From assembly GCF_027924605.1 (NCBI RefSeq), contig NZ_AP027042.1, positions 1,341,524 to 1,405,523 of the forward strand: a stretch of DNA of 64,000 bases. The letters are read 5' to 3'. Both the position numbers and the translations under genes were made by a program. Under the pieces are notes generated by a model. It was not told the origin of the DNA. It saw nothing but the letters and a program-made list of their open reading frames with translations, and did not search any database. Source of the stretch: Dyella sp. GSA-30. GTDB lineage: Bacteria; Pseudomonadota; Gammaproteobacteria; Xanthomonadales; Rhodanobacteraceae. This document shows positions 50,527-60,250 of the stretch, in pieces. How positions within the stretch are numbered: position 1 is the stretch's first letter; every line of letters starts with the position of its first letter.

Positions 50527-51675
50527 TCACCACTCGGCAACACTTCCATCCCGATGCCGCCACAACGGATTACGCCAATCCGGCGCATCCTTGCTGCGTT
50601 CGATCACCAGAGCTTCGTCCACCTCGACACCCAACCCCGGCTTGTCGAACGGTTTGGCAAATCCGTTCTCGAGTGCGAAGGCGTCCTTATTGAGGACATA
50701 GTCGAGCAGCTCGCCACCCTTGTTGTAGTGAATGCCCATGCTCTGTTCCTGCAGCACCGCATTCCACGAAATGAAGTCGACATGCAGGCAGGCGGCCAGG
50801 GCGATCGGTCCCAGCGGGCAATGCGGCGCGAACGCCACATCGTAAGCTTCGGCCATCGCGGCGATCTTCATGCACTCGGTGATACCGCCGGCATGCGACA
50901 GGTCCGGTTGCAGGATCGAGATGCCGCCGCGCTCCAGCACGCGCTTGAATTCGAAGCGGGAGTACATGCGCTCGCCGGCGGCCAGCGGGATATGCGTGGA
51001 GGCTGCCAGGCGCGGGTAGTGCTCGGACTGCTCGGCCAGTACCGGCTCTTCGATGAACAGCGGACGGAACGGCTCCAGTTCCTTGATCAGCACCTTGGCC
51101 ATCGGCGCAGCGACACGGCCATGGAAATCCAGGCCGAAGTCGATCGAGTTGCCGAAGGCTTCGCGAATCTCGGCGACATTGGCGACGGCCGCGTCGATGG
51201 CGCGCGCATTGTCGACGATAGCCAGTTCTTCGCAACCGTTGAGCTTGAAGGTGTCGAAGCCGAGTTCGAGGCGCTGGCGGATCTGCGCGATGATGTCGGC
51301 GGGTCGGTCGCCGCCGACCCAACAATAGGTCTTCATGCGATCGCGTACGCGGCCGCCGAGGAGATCATAGACCGGCACGCCGAGGGCCTTGCCCTTGATA
51401 TCCCACAGCGCCTGGTCGATACCGGCGATCGCGCTCATGAAGACCGCGCCGCCGCGATAGAAGCCGCCGCGGTACATGGCCTGCCACAGGTCGTTGATAC
51501 GTCCCGGGTCCTGTCCGATCAGGTATTCGCTCAGCTCGTGCACGGCCGCTTCCACCGTGCGTGCGCGGCCCTCGATGACGGGTTCGCCCCAGCCGACAAC
51601 GCCCTCGTCGGTTTCGATTTTCAGGAACATCCAGCGCGGAGGAACCCGGTAGGTAGTGAGCTTGGTGATCTTCAT
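50527..51675 (-). CDS. dgoD: D-galactonate dehydratase
   Basis: The 382-residue enolase-superfamily protein converts D-galactonate to 2-keto-3-deoxygalactonate. It begins with the lid domain ([20 protein letters not shown]), and has a TIM barrel with metal ligands in DFHGRV, EEPV and AAGERMYS, and the base region [10 protein letters not shown] and FAPHCPLGP. Length and sequence closely fit E. coli DgoD. It is the last gene of the operon and overlaps dgoA by 4 bp (ATGA). Confidence 0.96.
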   Translation of the reverse strand: MKITKLTTYRVPPRWMFLKIETDEGVVGWGEPVIEGRARTVEAAVHELSEYLIGQDPGRINDLWQAMYRGGFYRGGAVFMSAIAGIDQALWDIKGKALGVPVYDLLGGRVRDRMKTYCWVGGDRPADIIAQIRQRLELGFDTFKLNGCEELAIVDNARAIDAAVANVAEIREAFGNSIDFGLDFHGRVAAPMAKVLIKELEPFRPLFIEEPVLAEQSEHYPRLAASTHIPLAAGERMYSRFEFKRVLERGGISILQPDLSHAGGITECMKIAAMAEAYDVAFAPHCPLGPIALAACLHVDFISWNAVLQEQSMGIHYNKGGELLDYVLNKDAFALENGFAKPFDKPGLGVEVDEALVIERSKDAPDWRNPLWRHRDGSVAEW

Positions 51676-52289
51676 GCGTGATGTTGACGATAGGCGTGGA
51701 TAAAAGCGTCGGCTCGCTCGCGCGTCTGCGCGGGTGTCTGGCCGGGTTTGTACAGGTCGCTGCCCAGCCCGGCACCGGTACAGCCGGCGTCGAGGAAGGT
51801 CCCTAGATTATCTGGTGTAACACCACCGACGGCGAGCAAGGGCACATCCTTTGGTAGTACGGCACGGATCGCCTTGACGTAGGCCGGGCCAAACGTGGTG
51901 GACGGGAACAGCTTCAGCGACTGCGCGCCGGCACGCAGCGCGGCAAACGCCTCGCTGGGTGTGGCGAAGCCGATAGCAGTATAGAGGCCATGATCGCGGC
52001 TGCGGCGAATCACGGTCTCGTCCGTGTTGGGCGTCACGATCAGCTTGCCGCCAAGGCTGGCGACCTCGTCGACCAGACCCTCGCTCAATACGGTACCTGC
52101 GCCGATCAGGGCCTGCTTGCCGCAGGCGGCCACCGTATCGGCAATGCTGCGTTGCCAGTCGGGCGAATTGAGCGGAATCTCGATCGCGTCGAAGCCGGCG
52201 GCGACAAGTTCCTGCGTGTGCGCCACCGCTTCGTCGGGGCGAATGCCACGCAAGATGGCGACTAGTGGGAGTGCGGTGGGCCAGGTCAT
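51672..52289 (-). CDS. dgoA: 2-dehydro-3-deoxy-6-phosphogalactonate aldolase
   Basis: The 205-residue protein is a class I aldolase of the KDPG/KDPGal family: [15 protein letters not shown], the Glu in [16 protein letters not shown], and the Schiff-base Lys in SLKLFPST, with AVGGVTPDN for the phosphate. It splits KDPGal to pyruvate and glyceraldehyde 3-phosphate. ATG at 52289 was chosen; the frame continues upstream into the SDR gene as a shadow. It is followed by dgoD. Confidence 0.96.
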   Translation of the reverse strand: MTWPTALPLVAILRGIRPDEAVAHTQELVAAGFDAIEIPLNSPDWQRSIADTVAACGKQALIGAGTVLSEGLVDEVASLGGKLIVTPNTDETVIRRSRDHGLYTAIGFATPSEAFAALRAGAQSLKLFPSTTFGPAYVKAIRAVLPKDVPLLAVGGVTPDNLGTFLDAGCTGAGLGSDLYKPGQTPAQTRERADAFIHAYRQHHA

Positions 52290-52294
52290 GCGGC

Positions 52295-53113
52295 TTACTC
52301 GTGATACAGCTGGGAACGGCCGCCATCGATCAGGATGTCGGTCGCATTGATGAAACGCGCCTCGTCGCTGGCCAGGAACAGGGCGGTGTAGGCCACCTCG
52401 TCCGGCTCGCCGATGCGCTTGGTCGGCAGGATCTCTGCCTGGCGGCGCTTCTCCGCCGCCGGGTCGGGTGCCGCGGCGAAGCCTGCCTCGGCAATGGCGG
52501 TAAGAATCAGGCCGGGGGAAATGGAGTTGACGCGGATGCGCTGCGCCGCGTACTGGATGCCCAGCGCGCGGGTGAGTCCGATCAGGCCATGCTTGGCCAC
52601 CGGATAGGGGAAGCAGCCCGGGATGATCTTGTGGCCGTGCACGGAAGCGATATTGATGATCGAGCCATGGCCGATCTCGAGCATGTGCGGCAGCACGGCC
52701 TGCGCGCAATTCCAGGCGCCCTTGAGGTCGACCTCGAAGCAGCGCTGCCACTCATCGTCAGACAGCTTGAGCGGGTCGTTGAAGACGTTGATGCCTGCAT
52801 TGTTGACCAGCACGTCCGGCGAGCCGAAGCGTTCGACGGTGGCGTCGACCATGCGATGGATAGAGGCCACATCGGTAACGTCGGCCTGGAACAGCATGGC
52901 GTTGTCTTCACCGATCTCCGCCAGCGTCTGGCGCGCCTGTGCGTTGTCTTCGAGCACATTGATCACCACGCGTGCGCCGTGCTCGGCAAACAGGCGTGCC
53001 GTCGCCGCGCCGATACCCTGGGCGGCGCCGGTCACGATGGCGACCTTGCCGGCCAGCCGGGGCAGGGGAGTGGTACGGGGATCGGGGCGGGCGGTGGTCA
53101 TCGGGATATCCAT
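52295..53113 (-). CDS. SDR dehydrogenase, probable D-galactose 1-dehydrogenase
   Basis: The 272-residue short-chain dehydrogenase has the cofactor motif TGAAQGIGAATA, NNAG, the Ser of SIINIAS and the YPVAK catalytic pair, plus a C-terminal IDGG. An NAD(H) preference is suggested by the lack of a basic residue after the second strand (VINVLEDN). In this operon it should oxidise D-galactose to galactono-lactone. ATG at 53113 gives a 1-bp overlap with the previous gene (TGATG); a TTG one codon earlier is less likely. Substrate is inferred from context only. Confidence 0.88.
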   Translation of the reverse strand: MDIPMTTARPDPRTTPLPRLAGKVAIVTGAAQGIGAATARLFAEHGARVVINVLEDNAQARQTLAEIGEDNAMLFQADVTDVASIHRMVDATVERFGSPDVLVNNAGINVFNDPLKLSDDEWQRCFEVDLKGAWNCAQAVLPHMLEIGHGSIINIASVHGHKIIPGCFPYPVAKHGLIGLTRALGIQYAAQRIRVNSISPGLILTAIAEAGFAAAPDPAAEKRRQAEILPTKRIGEPDEVAYTALFLASDEARFINATDILIDGGRSQLYHE

Positions 53114-54003
53114 CAATAAGCGAGGCCGTAGCGGCTTTCCGGTAGCCCGCGTCCACGGGGAGCGGCTACCGTAAAGACTGCGCCGTGCAAAGGTTGTTTA
53201 GCGATGTCGTCGGCGTTCAGATCGGCATAGGCGGTTGTTACCGCGAGACGATCGCGTTGCGTGCCCATGAAGCTGACGCAGCTGGGCTGGCTCACCGGCA
53301 TCTCGATCACGCAATCGACGCGGCCATCCGGGGCGTAACGGACGACCCGCGAAGCGCCCCATTCGGCGTTCCACAGGAAGCCGTCGCTATCGATGGTCGA
53401 TCCGTCGGGTGTGCCGAACGGTTCGGGTACTTCGGCGAATACATGGATACGGTCGACCTCGCCGGTCGCACCGTCGTAATCGCATGCCATGATCCGCCGC
53501 GTCGGCGTATCGCAGAAATACAGCGTGTCGCCGTCTGGGCTGAAGCAGATGCTGTTGGTGATCGTGGCCTTGGGCAGTGCGAGCGTCGTGAGCTGACCGC
53601 TTGCGCTATAGCGATAGAACGAGGCGATGGGTTCCTTGCCGCGTTCGTTGATCGTGCCGAAGACGAAGTTGCCGTGGCGGTCGCAACGGCCATCGTTGGA
53701 GCGCGTGCCCGCGAGTTCGGGCTCGATCGCTGCCAGCGGCTCGATCGCACTGTTGCGCAGATCGAAACGCACGAGCTGCTTCTCGAGCGCCATCAGCAAT
53801 ACATCGGAATCCTGCGTCAAGGCGAAGCATCCCAGGCGCGAGGGAAGATCCCAATGGCGTACATCACTGCTCACCGGGTCGTATTGCCAAAGTTTCGAGG
53901 CCAGGATATCGGTCCAGCGCAGCACGCCAAGCCGATCGTCCCACACCACGCCCTCACCCAGGGCATGCCGCGACGTGCTGATGGGTTCGATCGTATTCGT
54001 CAT
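53113..54003 (-). CDS. SMP-30/gluconolaconase-family lactonase, probable galactonolactonase
   Basis: The 296-residue protein is a six-bladed propeller of the SMP-30 family: HALGEGVVWD (metal Glu), SNDGRCDRHGNFVFGT (Asn/Asp), ATITNSICFSPDGDTLYFCDT and PFGTPDGSTIDSDGFLWNAEW (Asp). These supply the metal and lactone site. It should open D-galactono-lactone to galactonate. The start at 54003 overlaps the permease gene by 1 bp. Substrate is from operon context. Confidence 0.9.
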   Translation of the reverse strand: MTNTIEPISTSRHALGEGVVWDDRLGVLRWTDILASKLWQYDPVSSDVRHWDLPSRLGCFALTQDSDVLLMALEKQLVRFDLRNSAIEPLAAIEPELAGTRSNDGRCDRHGNFVFGTINERGKEPIASFYRYSASGQLTTLALPKATITNSICFSPDGDTLYFCDTPTRRIMACDYDGATGEVDRIHVFAEVPEPFGTPDGSTIDSDGFLWNAEWGASRVVRYAPDGRVDCVIEMPVSQPSCVSFMGTQRDRLAVTTAYADLNADDIAKQPLHGAVFTVAAPRGRGLPESRYGLAY

Positions 54004-54995
54004 CAATGTGTCGCCCGGCGGTTCTTCAACTGGTCGACCAGCACTGCGGCGAGCAGGATCGCGCCACGCACGACGTACTGGTAGAAGGTATCGATATTCA
54101 TCAGGTTCATCGCGTTTTGCACCGTGCCCATGATCAGCACGCCGACCAGCACGCCGCTGATCGTGGCGCGACCGCCGGCCAGCGACACGCCGCCCAGTAC
54201 GCAGGCGGAAATCACGTCGAGCTCGAAGCCTTCGCCCGCATTGGGCTGGCCGCTGGTGATACGCGAGGAGAGAATCACGCCGGCGAATGCCGCGACCACG
54301 CCCTGGATCAGGAAGATCACGATACGCGTGCGATCCACCGCCACACCGGCCAGACGCACGGCTTCCGGATTGCCGCCGATAGCGAGCGTGTTACGGCCGT
54401 AGGCGGTCTTGTTGAGCATCACGCCAAACACGACGAAACAGGCGACGGTGATCCATACCGGAATCGGTAGCCCGAACAGCATGTTGGTGCCGATGACGTA
54501 GAACGCCTCATTGGATACGCCCACCGCCTGACCCTTGGAGACCAGGAAGGCGAGGCCACGCACGATTTCCATCATGGCCAGCGTGGTGATCAGGGCGTTG
54601 ATCTTCAGCTTGGCGATGATCGCGCCGTTGATAAAACCGATCACCGCGCCGGCGACCAAGCTGGCGGCCATGCCCAGCATGACGCTGCCGGTAGCGTTGG
54701 CCACCATCGCGCAGGTGACACCGGCAAAGGCGACCGTCGAACCCACGGAGAGGTCGAAATCGCGCGAGGCCAGGCAGAACATCATTGTGCAGGCGACCAT
54801 GCCGATCTGCGAGACCGACAAGGCCACGCTGACGATATTGTCCCAGGAGAAGAAGTACGGCACCGTGCCGCTCAGCACCGCGAACAACGCGATGAAGATA
54901 AGTGCCAGGCTGTAATCGTCGATCGCGCTGCGCAGCCACGAATGCTGCGGCGTGCTCGGGGTGGGTGAGGAAAGCGTGGGTGAAGTCTGGGACAT
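54003..54995 (-). CDS. araH: Sugar ABC transporter permease, AraH-like
   Basis: The 330-residue protein has about nine membrane helices and the sugar-permease signatures SRDFDLSVGSTVAFAG, GFINGAIIAKLKINALITTLAMM and AYGRNTLAIGGNPEAVRLAGV, the EAA-like coupling loop. It resembles AraH of E. coli. The start at 54995 (MSQTSPTL) was chosen over a longer frame at 55112 inside araG. It works with AraF and AraG. In this operon the sugar is more likely D-galactose than L-arabinose. Confidence 0.93.
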   Translation of the reverse strand: MSQTSPTLSSPTPSTPQHSWLRSAIDDYSLALIFIALFAVLSGTVPYFFSWDNIVSVALSVSQIGMVACTMMFCLASRDFDLSVGSTVAFAGVTCAMVANATGSVMLGMAASLVAGAVIGFINGAIIAKLKINALITTLAMMEIVRGLAFLVSKGQAVGVSNEAFYVIGTNMLFGLPIPVWITVACFVVFGVMLNKTAYGRNTLAIGGNPEAVRLAGVAVDRTRIVIFLIQGVVAAFAGVILSSRITSGQPNAGEGFELDVISACVLGGVSLAGGRATISGVLVGVLIMGTVQNAMNLMNIDTFYQYVVRGAILLAAVLVDQLKNRRATH

Positions 54996-55000
54996 GTCTC

Positions 55001-56545
55001 TCAATTCCTGCGCTGGTTCGCCTTCGGAGCGCCTTCGGGCAGCGCACAGGCAAGTACGTTTTCTTCGTTGGCCTGATCGCGTGCGAACTGGCCGGCGATA
55101 CGGCCGTTGCACATCACGACGATGCGGTCGGACACGCCCAGCACCTCCGGCAGTTCGCTCGACACCATGACGATCGCGACACCGCGTTCGGCCAGGGCAT
55201 ACAGCACGTTGTAGATCTCGTTCTTCGCGCCGACGTCGATGCCGCGGGTGGGCTCATCGACGATCAGGACGCGCAAATCGCCCTCGGCGAGCCAGCGCGC
55301 GAGAATCGCTTTCTGCTGATTGCCGCCCGACAGCAGGCGGATTTCCTGGCGGCGGTTGGGCGTGCGGATCGAAAGGCGCTTGATGAAGTCATCGGCGGTT
55401 TTCGCTTCGATGGCGTCGTCGACGAACAAGCCGGCGCGCAGATGATTGCGCCGTGCACTGATATTGATGTTCTCCGATACCGAGCGGACGCCGACGATGC
55501 CGTCTTCCTTGCGGTCTTCCGGGCAGAACATCAGGCCGGCTCGGATAGCTGCGCGTACATCTGTGGCGGGCAGCGTCTTACCGTCGATCTCTACAGCACC
55601 ACCCAGGCGCTTGTCCGCGCCATAGACGACACGCATGGTCTCGCTGCGTCCCGCGCCGACCAGGCCGAAGAACCCGACGATCTCGCCCGAGCGTACCTCG
55701 AAGTCCACTGGCGCTTTGACCTTGTGGCCGGTCACGCCGCGTACCGACATGCGTACATCTCCCAGCTCACGAGGCCGGTAACCGAAGATGTCGTTCAACT
55801 CGCGCCCGACCATGCGCTGTACCAGCGTCTCGCGCGTGACGCCTTCGAGCGTGTCGAAGTCGGCGATCTTGCGGCCGTCGCGAAACACCGTGGCAGCGTC
55901 ACATAGTTCGAAGATTTCATCGAGGCGATGCGAGATATAGATCATCGCCTTGCCCTGCGCGCGCAAGTCGCGCACCAGCCGGAACAGCACTTCGGTTTCG
56001 CGATGCGAGAGCGAACTGGTCGGCTCGTCCAGCGCAAGAATCCTGGCATCGCGCAGAATCGCCTTGCAGATTTCCACCATCTGCCGCTGGCCGATGGAAA
56101 TGTTGCGCATCTTGGCGCGCGGGTCGAGATCCACGCCCAGGGCATCGAGCTTTTCACGCGTCCACGCCAAGGCCTGCCGGCGCTGCACGAAACCCATGCG
56201 CGTGGGCAGACGCCCGAGCAGCAGGTTTTCCATCACTGAGAGTTCGGGGACGTACTGCAGCTCCTGGTGAATGATCGCGACACCGGCGGCGATCGCTTCG
56301 GCGCTGGAGCGAAACTGTCGCGGCTGGCCGCCGATGATCAGGCGGCCTTCGTCCGGCGTGTACTCGCCGCCGAGAATCTTCATCGTGGTCGACTTGCCGG
56401 CGCCGTTTTCGCCGAGCAGACCGTGCACGCTGCCAGCGTGCACGCCAAAGCTCACCTCGGCCAGCGCCCGTACGCCGGGGAACGATTTGCCGATCGACTC
56501 GAACTGCAGATAAGGCGTGGCGTCTTGCTGCGCGGCCATCGACAT
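55001..56545 (-). CDS. araG: Sugar ABC transporter ATP-binding protein, AraG-like
   Basis: The 514-residue protein has two fused nucleotide-binding domains. The first has Walker [10 protein letters not shown] and Walker [12 protein letters not shown]; the second has an altered Walker A ([11 protein letters not shown]), a signature [10 protein letters not shown] and Walker [13 protein letters not shown]. This fits AraG/MglA-type ATPases, where only some sites hydrolyse ATP. It lies 5 bp before araH and follows araF by 1 bp. Confidence 0.95.
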   Translation of the reverse strand: MSMAAQQDATPYLQFESIGKSFPGVRALAEVSFGVHAGSVHGLLGENGAGKSTTMKILGGEYTPDEGRLIIGGQPRQFRSSAEAIAAGVAIIHQELQYVPELSVMENLLLGRLPTRMGFVQRRQALAWTREKLDALGVDLDPRAKMRNISIGQRQMVEICKAILRDARILALDEPTSSLSHRETEVLFRLVRDLRAQGKAMIYISHRLDEIFELCDAATVFRDGRKIADFDTLEGVTRETLVQRMVGRELNDIFGYRPRELGDVRMSVRGVTGHKVKAPVDFEVRSGEIVGFFGLVGAGRSETMRVVYGADKRLGGAVEIDGKTLPATDVRAAIRAGLMFCPEDRKEDGIVGVRSVSENINISARRNHLRAGLFVDDAIEAKTADDFIKRLSIRTPNRRQEIRLLSGGNQQKAILARWLAEGDLRVLIVDEPTRGIDVGAKNEIYNVLYALAERGVAIVMVSSELPEVLGVSDRIVVMCNGRIAGQFARDQANEENVLACALPEGAPKANQRRN

Positions 56546-56546
56546 C

Positions 56547-57539
56547 TTACAGACCCATGGCCTTGCGCACGTCGGCGGCGTTGGTGCGGGTAATCAGGCG
56601 GCCATCGGTGAGGGTGATCATTGGCGGCGCCTTGTCGCTCTTGATCCAGTCGTACATCTGTATCGACGTGTCGTAGCCATGGCGCTTGGGACTGATCAGG
56701 ATGGAGCCGTAGAAACCGGTCGCCTGGCTCTTGGCAAATTCGTTCGTTGCCGAATTGCTGCCACCGATCCCGACGCCGATCATGTTGGCGGCGTTGATGC
56801 CACGGCCTTCGGCGGCACGCACGGCGCCGAGCACGGCCTCGTCGTTCATGCCGAACGCGACCCAGTGCTTGAACTGCGGATGTTGCGTGATGGCGATGCT
56901 CGATGCGTTGAAGGCGTTTTCGGTATCGGATTTGGCTTGCGGCGCGTTGAAGATGTTCGCCTTCGGAAAGCCACTGGCGAGCAGCGCTTCCACCGCGCCG
57001 TCATCGCGGTCGCGCGCGGTCGGCAGTTGATCGAACGACACGCGAAGCGCACCGACTTCGGCTGGGTTCCAGCCGCGGGCCTTGATCTGTTCGGCGATCG
57101 CCTGGCCGACCTGCTTGCCGATATTGACCGCGGAGATACCGGTATAGGGCACGCCTTCGATCGGCTTGCCGCTGCCATCGACCAGGCGGTCGTCGACGGT
57201 GATCAATTTCAGGTGGTTGATACGCGCCTTGGCGACGATGGAAGGCCCAAGCTTCACATCGGGTGCGCAGATGATGAACCCCTGTGCATGCTGCACCTTG
57301 AGGTTATCGATCGCATTGAGGACCTTGTCGCCATTCTCGGCGCCGATCTTCACCAGCTCGAAGCCCTTTTCTTTCGCGGCTTGTTCGGCGAAGCGCCACT
57401 CGTCGCGGAACCAGGGTTCCTCGGGCTGCTTGACGACAAAGCCGATCTTGACCGGGTCGTCTGCAAAGGCGGGCGCGCTGGCCAGGGCCAGTGCAACGGC
57501 GATGCCGCGAAAGACGTGGGTGAGTTTGCGATTCATCAT
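56547..57539 (-). CDS. araF: Sugar-binding protein, AraF-like
   Basis: The 330-residue periplasmic protein has a signal peptide (ending SAPAFADD) and the two-lobed periplasmic binding protein I fold. Markers are [32 protein letters not shown] and [20 protein letters not shown], closely like E. coli AraF, which binds arabinose, galactose and fucose. GAGGAGGG sits just before the ATG pair. The first gene of the transport part, 62 bp after dgoK. Confidence 0.94.
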   Translation of the reverse strand: MMNRKLTHVFRGIAVALALASAPAFADDPVKIGFVVKQPEEPWFRDEWRFAEQAAKEKGFELVKIGAENGDKVLNAIDNLKVQHAQGFIICAPDVKLGPSIVAKARINHLKLITVDDRLVDGSGKPIEGVPYTGISAVNIGKQVGQAIAEQIKARGWNPAEVGALRVSFDQLPTARDRDDGAVEALLASGFPKANIFNAPQAKSDTENAFNASSIAITQHPQFKHWVAFGMNDEAVLGAVRAAEGRGINAANMIGVGIGGSNSATNEFAKSQATGFYGSILISPKRHGYDTSIQMYDWIKSDKAPPMITLTDGRLITRTNAADVRKAMGL

Positions 57540-57601
57540 TCCCTCCTCAAAACTTATGACGAGCCAACTGCGATAGTGCGGTGCCTGACTGGGTGGATCG
57601 A

Positions 57602-58621
57602 TCAGGCGCGTTTGCGTTCATTGCTGCCGAACAGGCCGCGTTCGCGCGCCACCGCGATGGCGCCGCGGCCGGCGAGATTCGCCTGCTGCTGGTCGTCCAG
57701 TACGGTGACTTCGCCGGAAAAGAAATCGTCGCCCTGCACCAGCAGCGCAATGGCTTCGCGCAGGATCGACTTGCCGCTGATCACGAAGCGCACGCCGGGC
57801 ATGACCTCGATCGCGCTGGAGTTCTTCAGCGTGAGCAGGTCCGAGCCGAGCACGGCGCCGAGCAGGAAGTTGGCCCGCGCATTCGCGTCGTAGACGGTGA
57901 ACTGGTCGAGGATGCGCACGCTGAAACAGGCGCGACCCAGGCCGATCTGTTTGGCCGAGCGTGCACCGGCCAGCAGCATCTCCGCGTCGATGCGTTTGGC
58001 GAAGCCTCCGTCGAGCGAGCTGGCCAGGATGGTTTCGTGCGAGATCACGTGCAGCAGCTCGCCGGCCAGGGTGGTGACGCAGCCGGTGATCTGTTGCTTG
58101 TCGTCGAGGCTGACAAATTTCGAGTGCGAACCCGGCAGGACGATCACCGCCGGTTCCTTCAGCTGCAGGCATTCGATCAGCGCGAAGGTTTCGGTCTCCT
58201 CGCCGCGCATCATGTCCATCGCCTCGCTGTTATGCAGACCGATATGGTCGACAGCGTTGCGTACGCCCGGCACGAACCAGATCGGTCGCGCCCAGACGTT
58301 TTCGATGCGGGCCTCGCGCATGGCGCCGGCCAGGGCGTGGATTGCCACCGGGGCGGCGACATGCGGGATCTCGCACAAGCCCATGTTCGAGGTGATCATG
58401 CCCGACGCTAGCACGTGGTCGACATCGTCCGCGCTCAACTCGGCGGCGCCGAGGGCTTCGTCCAGCGTTTCGCGCACGGCCGCTTCCAGGCGGGTGCGAT
58501 TGCCGGTGATGGCCGTGTCGCGAACACCTACCTGTCGGGCGGCCTGCGCGATGGCGACGCCATCGCGCCAGAGACAGACGCGGGTGTTGGTGGTGCCGGT
58601 GTCGATCGTAAGAATGTTCAT
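57602..58621 (-). CDS. dgoK: 2-dehydro-3-deoxygalactonokinase
   Basis: The 339-residue protein phosphorylates KDGal to KDPGal. It begins ILTIDTGTTNTRVCLW (phosphate loop) and contains SGMITSNMGLCEIPHV, LPGSHSKFVSL and the closing FVISGKSILREA typical of DgoK. It is the first gene of the operon, 100 bp from a divergent LysR gene, with a promoter and inverted repeat between them. Confidence 0.95.
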   Translation of the reverse strand: MNILTIDTGTTNTRVCLWRDGVAIAQAARQVGVRDTAITGNRTRLEAAVRETLDEALGAAELSADDVDHVLASGMITSNMGLCEIPHVAAPVAIHALAGAMREARIENVWARPIWFVPGVRNAVDHIGLHNSEAMDMMRGEETETFALIECLQLKEPAVIVLPGSHSKFVSLDDKQQITGCVTTLAGELLHVISHETILASSLDGGFAKRIDAEMLLAGARSAKQIGLGRACFSVRILDQFTVYDANARANFLLGAVLGSDLLTLKNSSAIEVMPGVRFVISGKSILREAIALLVQGDDFFSGEVTVLDDQQQANLAGRGAIAVARERGLFGSNERKRA

Positions 58622-58627
58622 GCGCGA

Positions 58628-58669
58628 TCTGGCGGTTAACTGACTTCGATTGTTGGTAGTACCGCCAGA
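58628..58669. promoter_or_regulatory. Inverted repeat bracketing the galactose operon -10, putative operator
   Basis: TCTGGCGGT (58628-58636) and ACCGCCAGA (58661-58669) are exact complements, with centres 33 bp apart, about three helix turns. One arm lies in the -35/-10 spacer of the minus-strand promoter and the other just past the expected start. That location suits a repressor or a roadblock. The likely binder is the divergent LysR product, though T-N11-A boxes were not clear. Confidence 0.6.
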
Positions 58670-58677
58670 CGTGGCAA
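58649..58677 (-). promoter_or_regulatory. Predicted promoter of the dgoK-dgoD operon
   Basis: On the minus strand TTGCCA (58672-58677) is five of six to the -35 and AACAAT (58649-58654) four of six to the -10, with a 17-bp spacer. The expected start is near 58642, 21 bases before the dgoK start codon, an unusually short leader. Confidence 0.6.
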
Positions 58678-58725
58678 ACTAGAAATTCACGGGGGTTCCC
58701 CCAAGTTTTTCTAAATGAGCTCGCA

Positions 58726-59631
58726 ATGAAGCGCTCGCTACCCCTCAACGCACTACGTGTCTTTCAGGTTGCGGCGCAACATCTGAGCTTCACCAAGGCG
58801 TCCGAGGAGTTGTCGCTGACCGCCGCTGCCATCAGTCAGCAGGTGAAACAGCTCGAGCAATATCTCGGCACGACGTTGTTTGTGCGTAGCAACAATAAGC
58901 TGACGCTGACGCCGGCCGGTGAGCGCTATTTCCCGCGTGTTCGCGAAGCTTTTCGTGCACTGCAACATGCCACGGACCAGCTGCTCGACCAGAAACTGTC
59001 CTTGCGTGTCTCCGTGCCGGCCACCTTCGGCACCAAATGGCTGGTGCCGAGGCTGTTCCGTTTCTTCGATCGGCACCCCGATATCGATGTGGCCGTGCAG
59101 ACCGAAACCCAGGTGGATGCCGGTCGCTGGGACATCGCCATCGAGGACCGCGCGATCGATGACCGGGCCAGCGAAGACCCTGCCTATAGCTTGTTGGCGA
59201 CCACCGATTACACGCCCGTATGCAGCCCGTCGATCGCCACGCTCCTGACCGCTCCGGCGGCATTGAATGGCCAGACGCTGCTGCATGAGCGCGCCGGACG
59301 CCGGGCGGCGGTGGCGCCGGACTGGGAAGCCTGGTTTGCACAAGTCGGATTGAGCTTGAGCGATAACACGCGTGACATGGGTCTGGGCGACGGCACGATG
59401 ATGTTGCAGGCGGCGATCGAAGGGCAGGGCATCGCGCTGGCGCAGCGCTTGCTGGTGGCCTACGACATCGCAGCGGGGCGTCTGGTCGAGCCTTTCGATC
59501 TACCGACACCATGGCGGCACTCGTATTACCTCGGCCTTGCCAACGAGGCGCGGGACCGACCCGAAACGCTGCTGTTCTGCGACTGGCTGCGCGAAGAAGT
59601 GGCGATCGGCATGAGCGCACGTCCCAGCTGA
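58726..59631 (+). CDS. LysR-family transcriptional regulator, GcvA-like
   Basis: The 301-residue protein has an N-terminal winged HTH (LPLNALRVFQVAAQHLSFTKASEELSLTAAAISQQVKQLE in overlapping pieces at residues 6-45) and a C-terminal effector domain (about 90-300). PATFGTKWLVPRL and GLGDGTMMLQAAIEGQGIAL match the GcvA group. It is divergent from the galactose operon and likely controls it in response to the sugar or a pathway intermediate. Galactonate operons often use GntR-type DgoR instead, so this pairing is notable. A GGGGG-TT-CCCCC hairpin (58691-58702) with a T-run precedes the gene. Confidence 0.92.
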   Translation: MKRSLPLNALRVFQVAAQHLSFTKASEELSLTAAAISQQVKQLEQYLGTTLFVRSNNKLTLTPAGERYFPRVREAFRALQHATDQLLDQKLSLRVSVPATFGTKWLVPRLFRFFDRHPDIDVAVQTETQVDAGRWDIAIEDRAIDDRASEDPAYSLLATTDYTPVCSPSIATLLTAPAALNGQTLLHERAGRRAAVAPDWEAWFAQVGLSLSDNTRDMGLGDGTMMLQAAIEGQGIALAQRLLVAYDIAAGRLVEPFDLPTPWRHSYYLGLANEARDRPETLLFCDWLREEVAIGMSARPS

Positions 59632-59751
59632 GTTCGGCGGACAGGCGCGAACGGTGCCGTCCGATCTGCCATGCGTTCACCGACGACGGCATTGGCTATG
59701 CCGTTAGCTCATCCTTGTCTTGTCTATCAGGGGCAGTCAGGGAGGGCAGTC

Positions 59752-60246
59752 GTGCAAGTACGCAATATCTGGATCGTCGCGTTGATCGTCATGCTGGCGA
59801 TGGCTTTGTCGCCAGCGGCCTGGGCTGATGAGGAGAAATATGTCGATGCGATTCACTATCCCGACAACGAGGAGGGCTGGAGCCGCTTTTATGATTTGGC
59901 CGAGCGCCTGACGCGCGACTTTGACGCAGTCTGCGGCGATACCTTTTGTGAGAGCGATTACAGCAATATCCAGTCGCTGCGTCTTCGCTGTTCGGTCGAG
60001 CGTGCAACCGGCGTGATGGGCGAATGCATCTGGACATTTGCCGGCAGCTATGAAGATGTCGATCCGGTCAACGGCCGCGTGCAGGTGGACGCACGGGTCT
60101 GGAACTGCAAGGCGCCACTTGCGGCGGGAACATCGATCGAGCATTTCTATGCTGCGCTGGAGGGCAGTCATCTCATGGACGCCATCGATGCGCCATTGCC
60201 GGGCACCAAACTAAGCCTCTACGACGGGCTGACTGATTGCCTGTAA
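59752..60246 (+). CDS. Secreted protein of unknown function
   Basis: The 164-residue protein has a signal peptide (MQVRNIWIVALIVMLAMALS, cleavage near AAWADE) and a soluble domain with five Cys (VCGDTFC, LRC, ECIW, WNC, DCL at the end). No family was recognised. GTG at 59752 was selected because AGGGAGG lies seven bases before it. It is convergent with the DedA gene, 4 bp between stops. Probably periplasmic with disulfides. Confidence 0.8.
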   Translation: MQVRNIWIVALIVMLAMALSPAAWADEEKYVDAIHYPDNEEGWSRFYDLAERLTRDFDAVCGDTFCESDYSNIQSLRLRCSVERATGVMGECIWTFAGSYEDVDPVNGRVQVDARVWNCKAPLAAGTSIEHFYAALEGSHLMDAIDAPLPGTKLSLYDGLTDCL

Positions 60247-60250
60247 TGGG

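Noticed and set aside
54003-57539. L-arabinose catabolism as the role of the transporter
   Set aside because: The linked enzymes are those for galactonate breakdown (DgoD, DgoA, DgoK); arabinose oxidation would need an arabonate dehydratase and a semialdehyde dehydrogenase, which are absent.
58691-58715. GGGGGTTCCCCC followed by a T-run as a true terminator before the LysR gene
   Set aside because: The two-base loop is too small for the full stem, and it lies right before the LysR start codon; it may be a DNA site instead, so no terminator was called.
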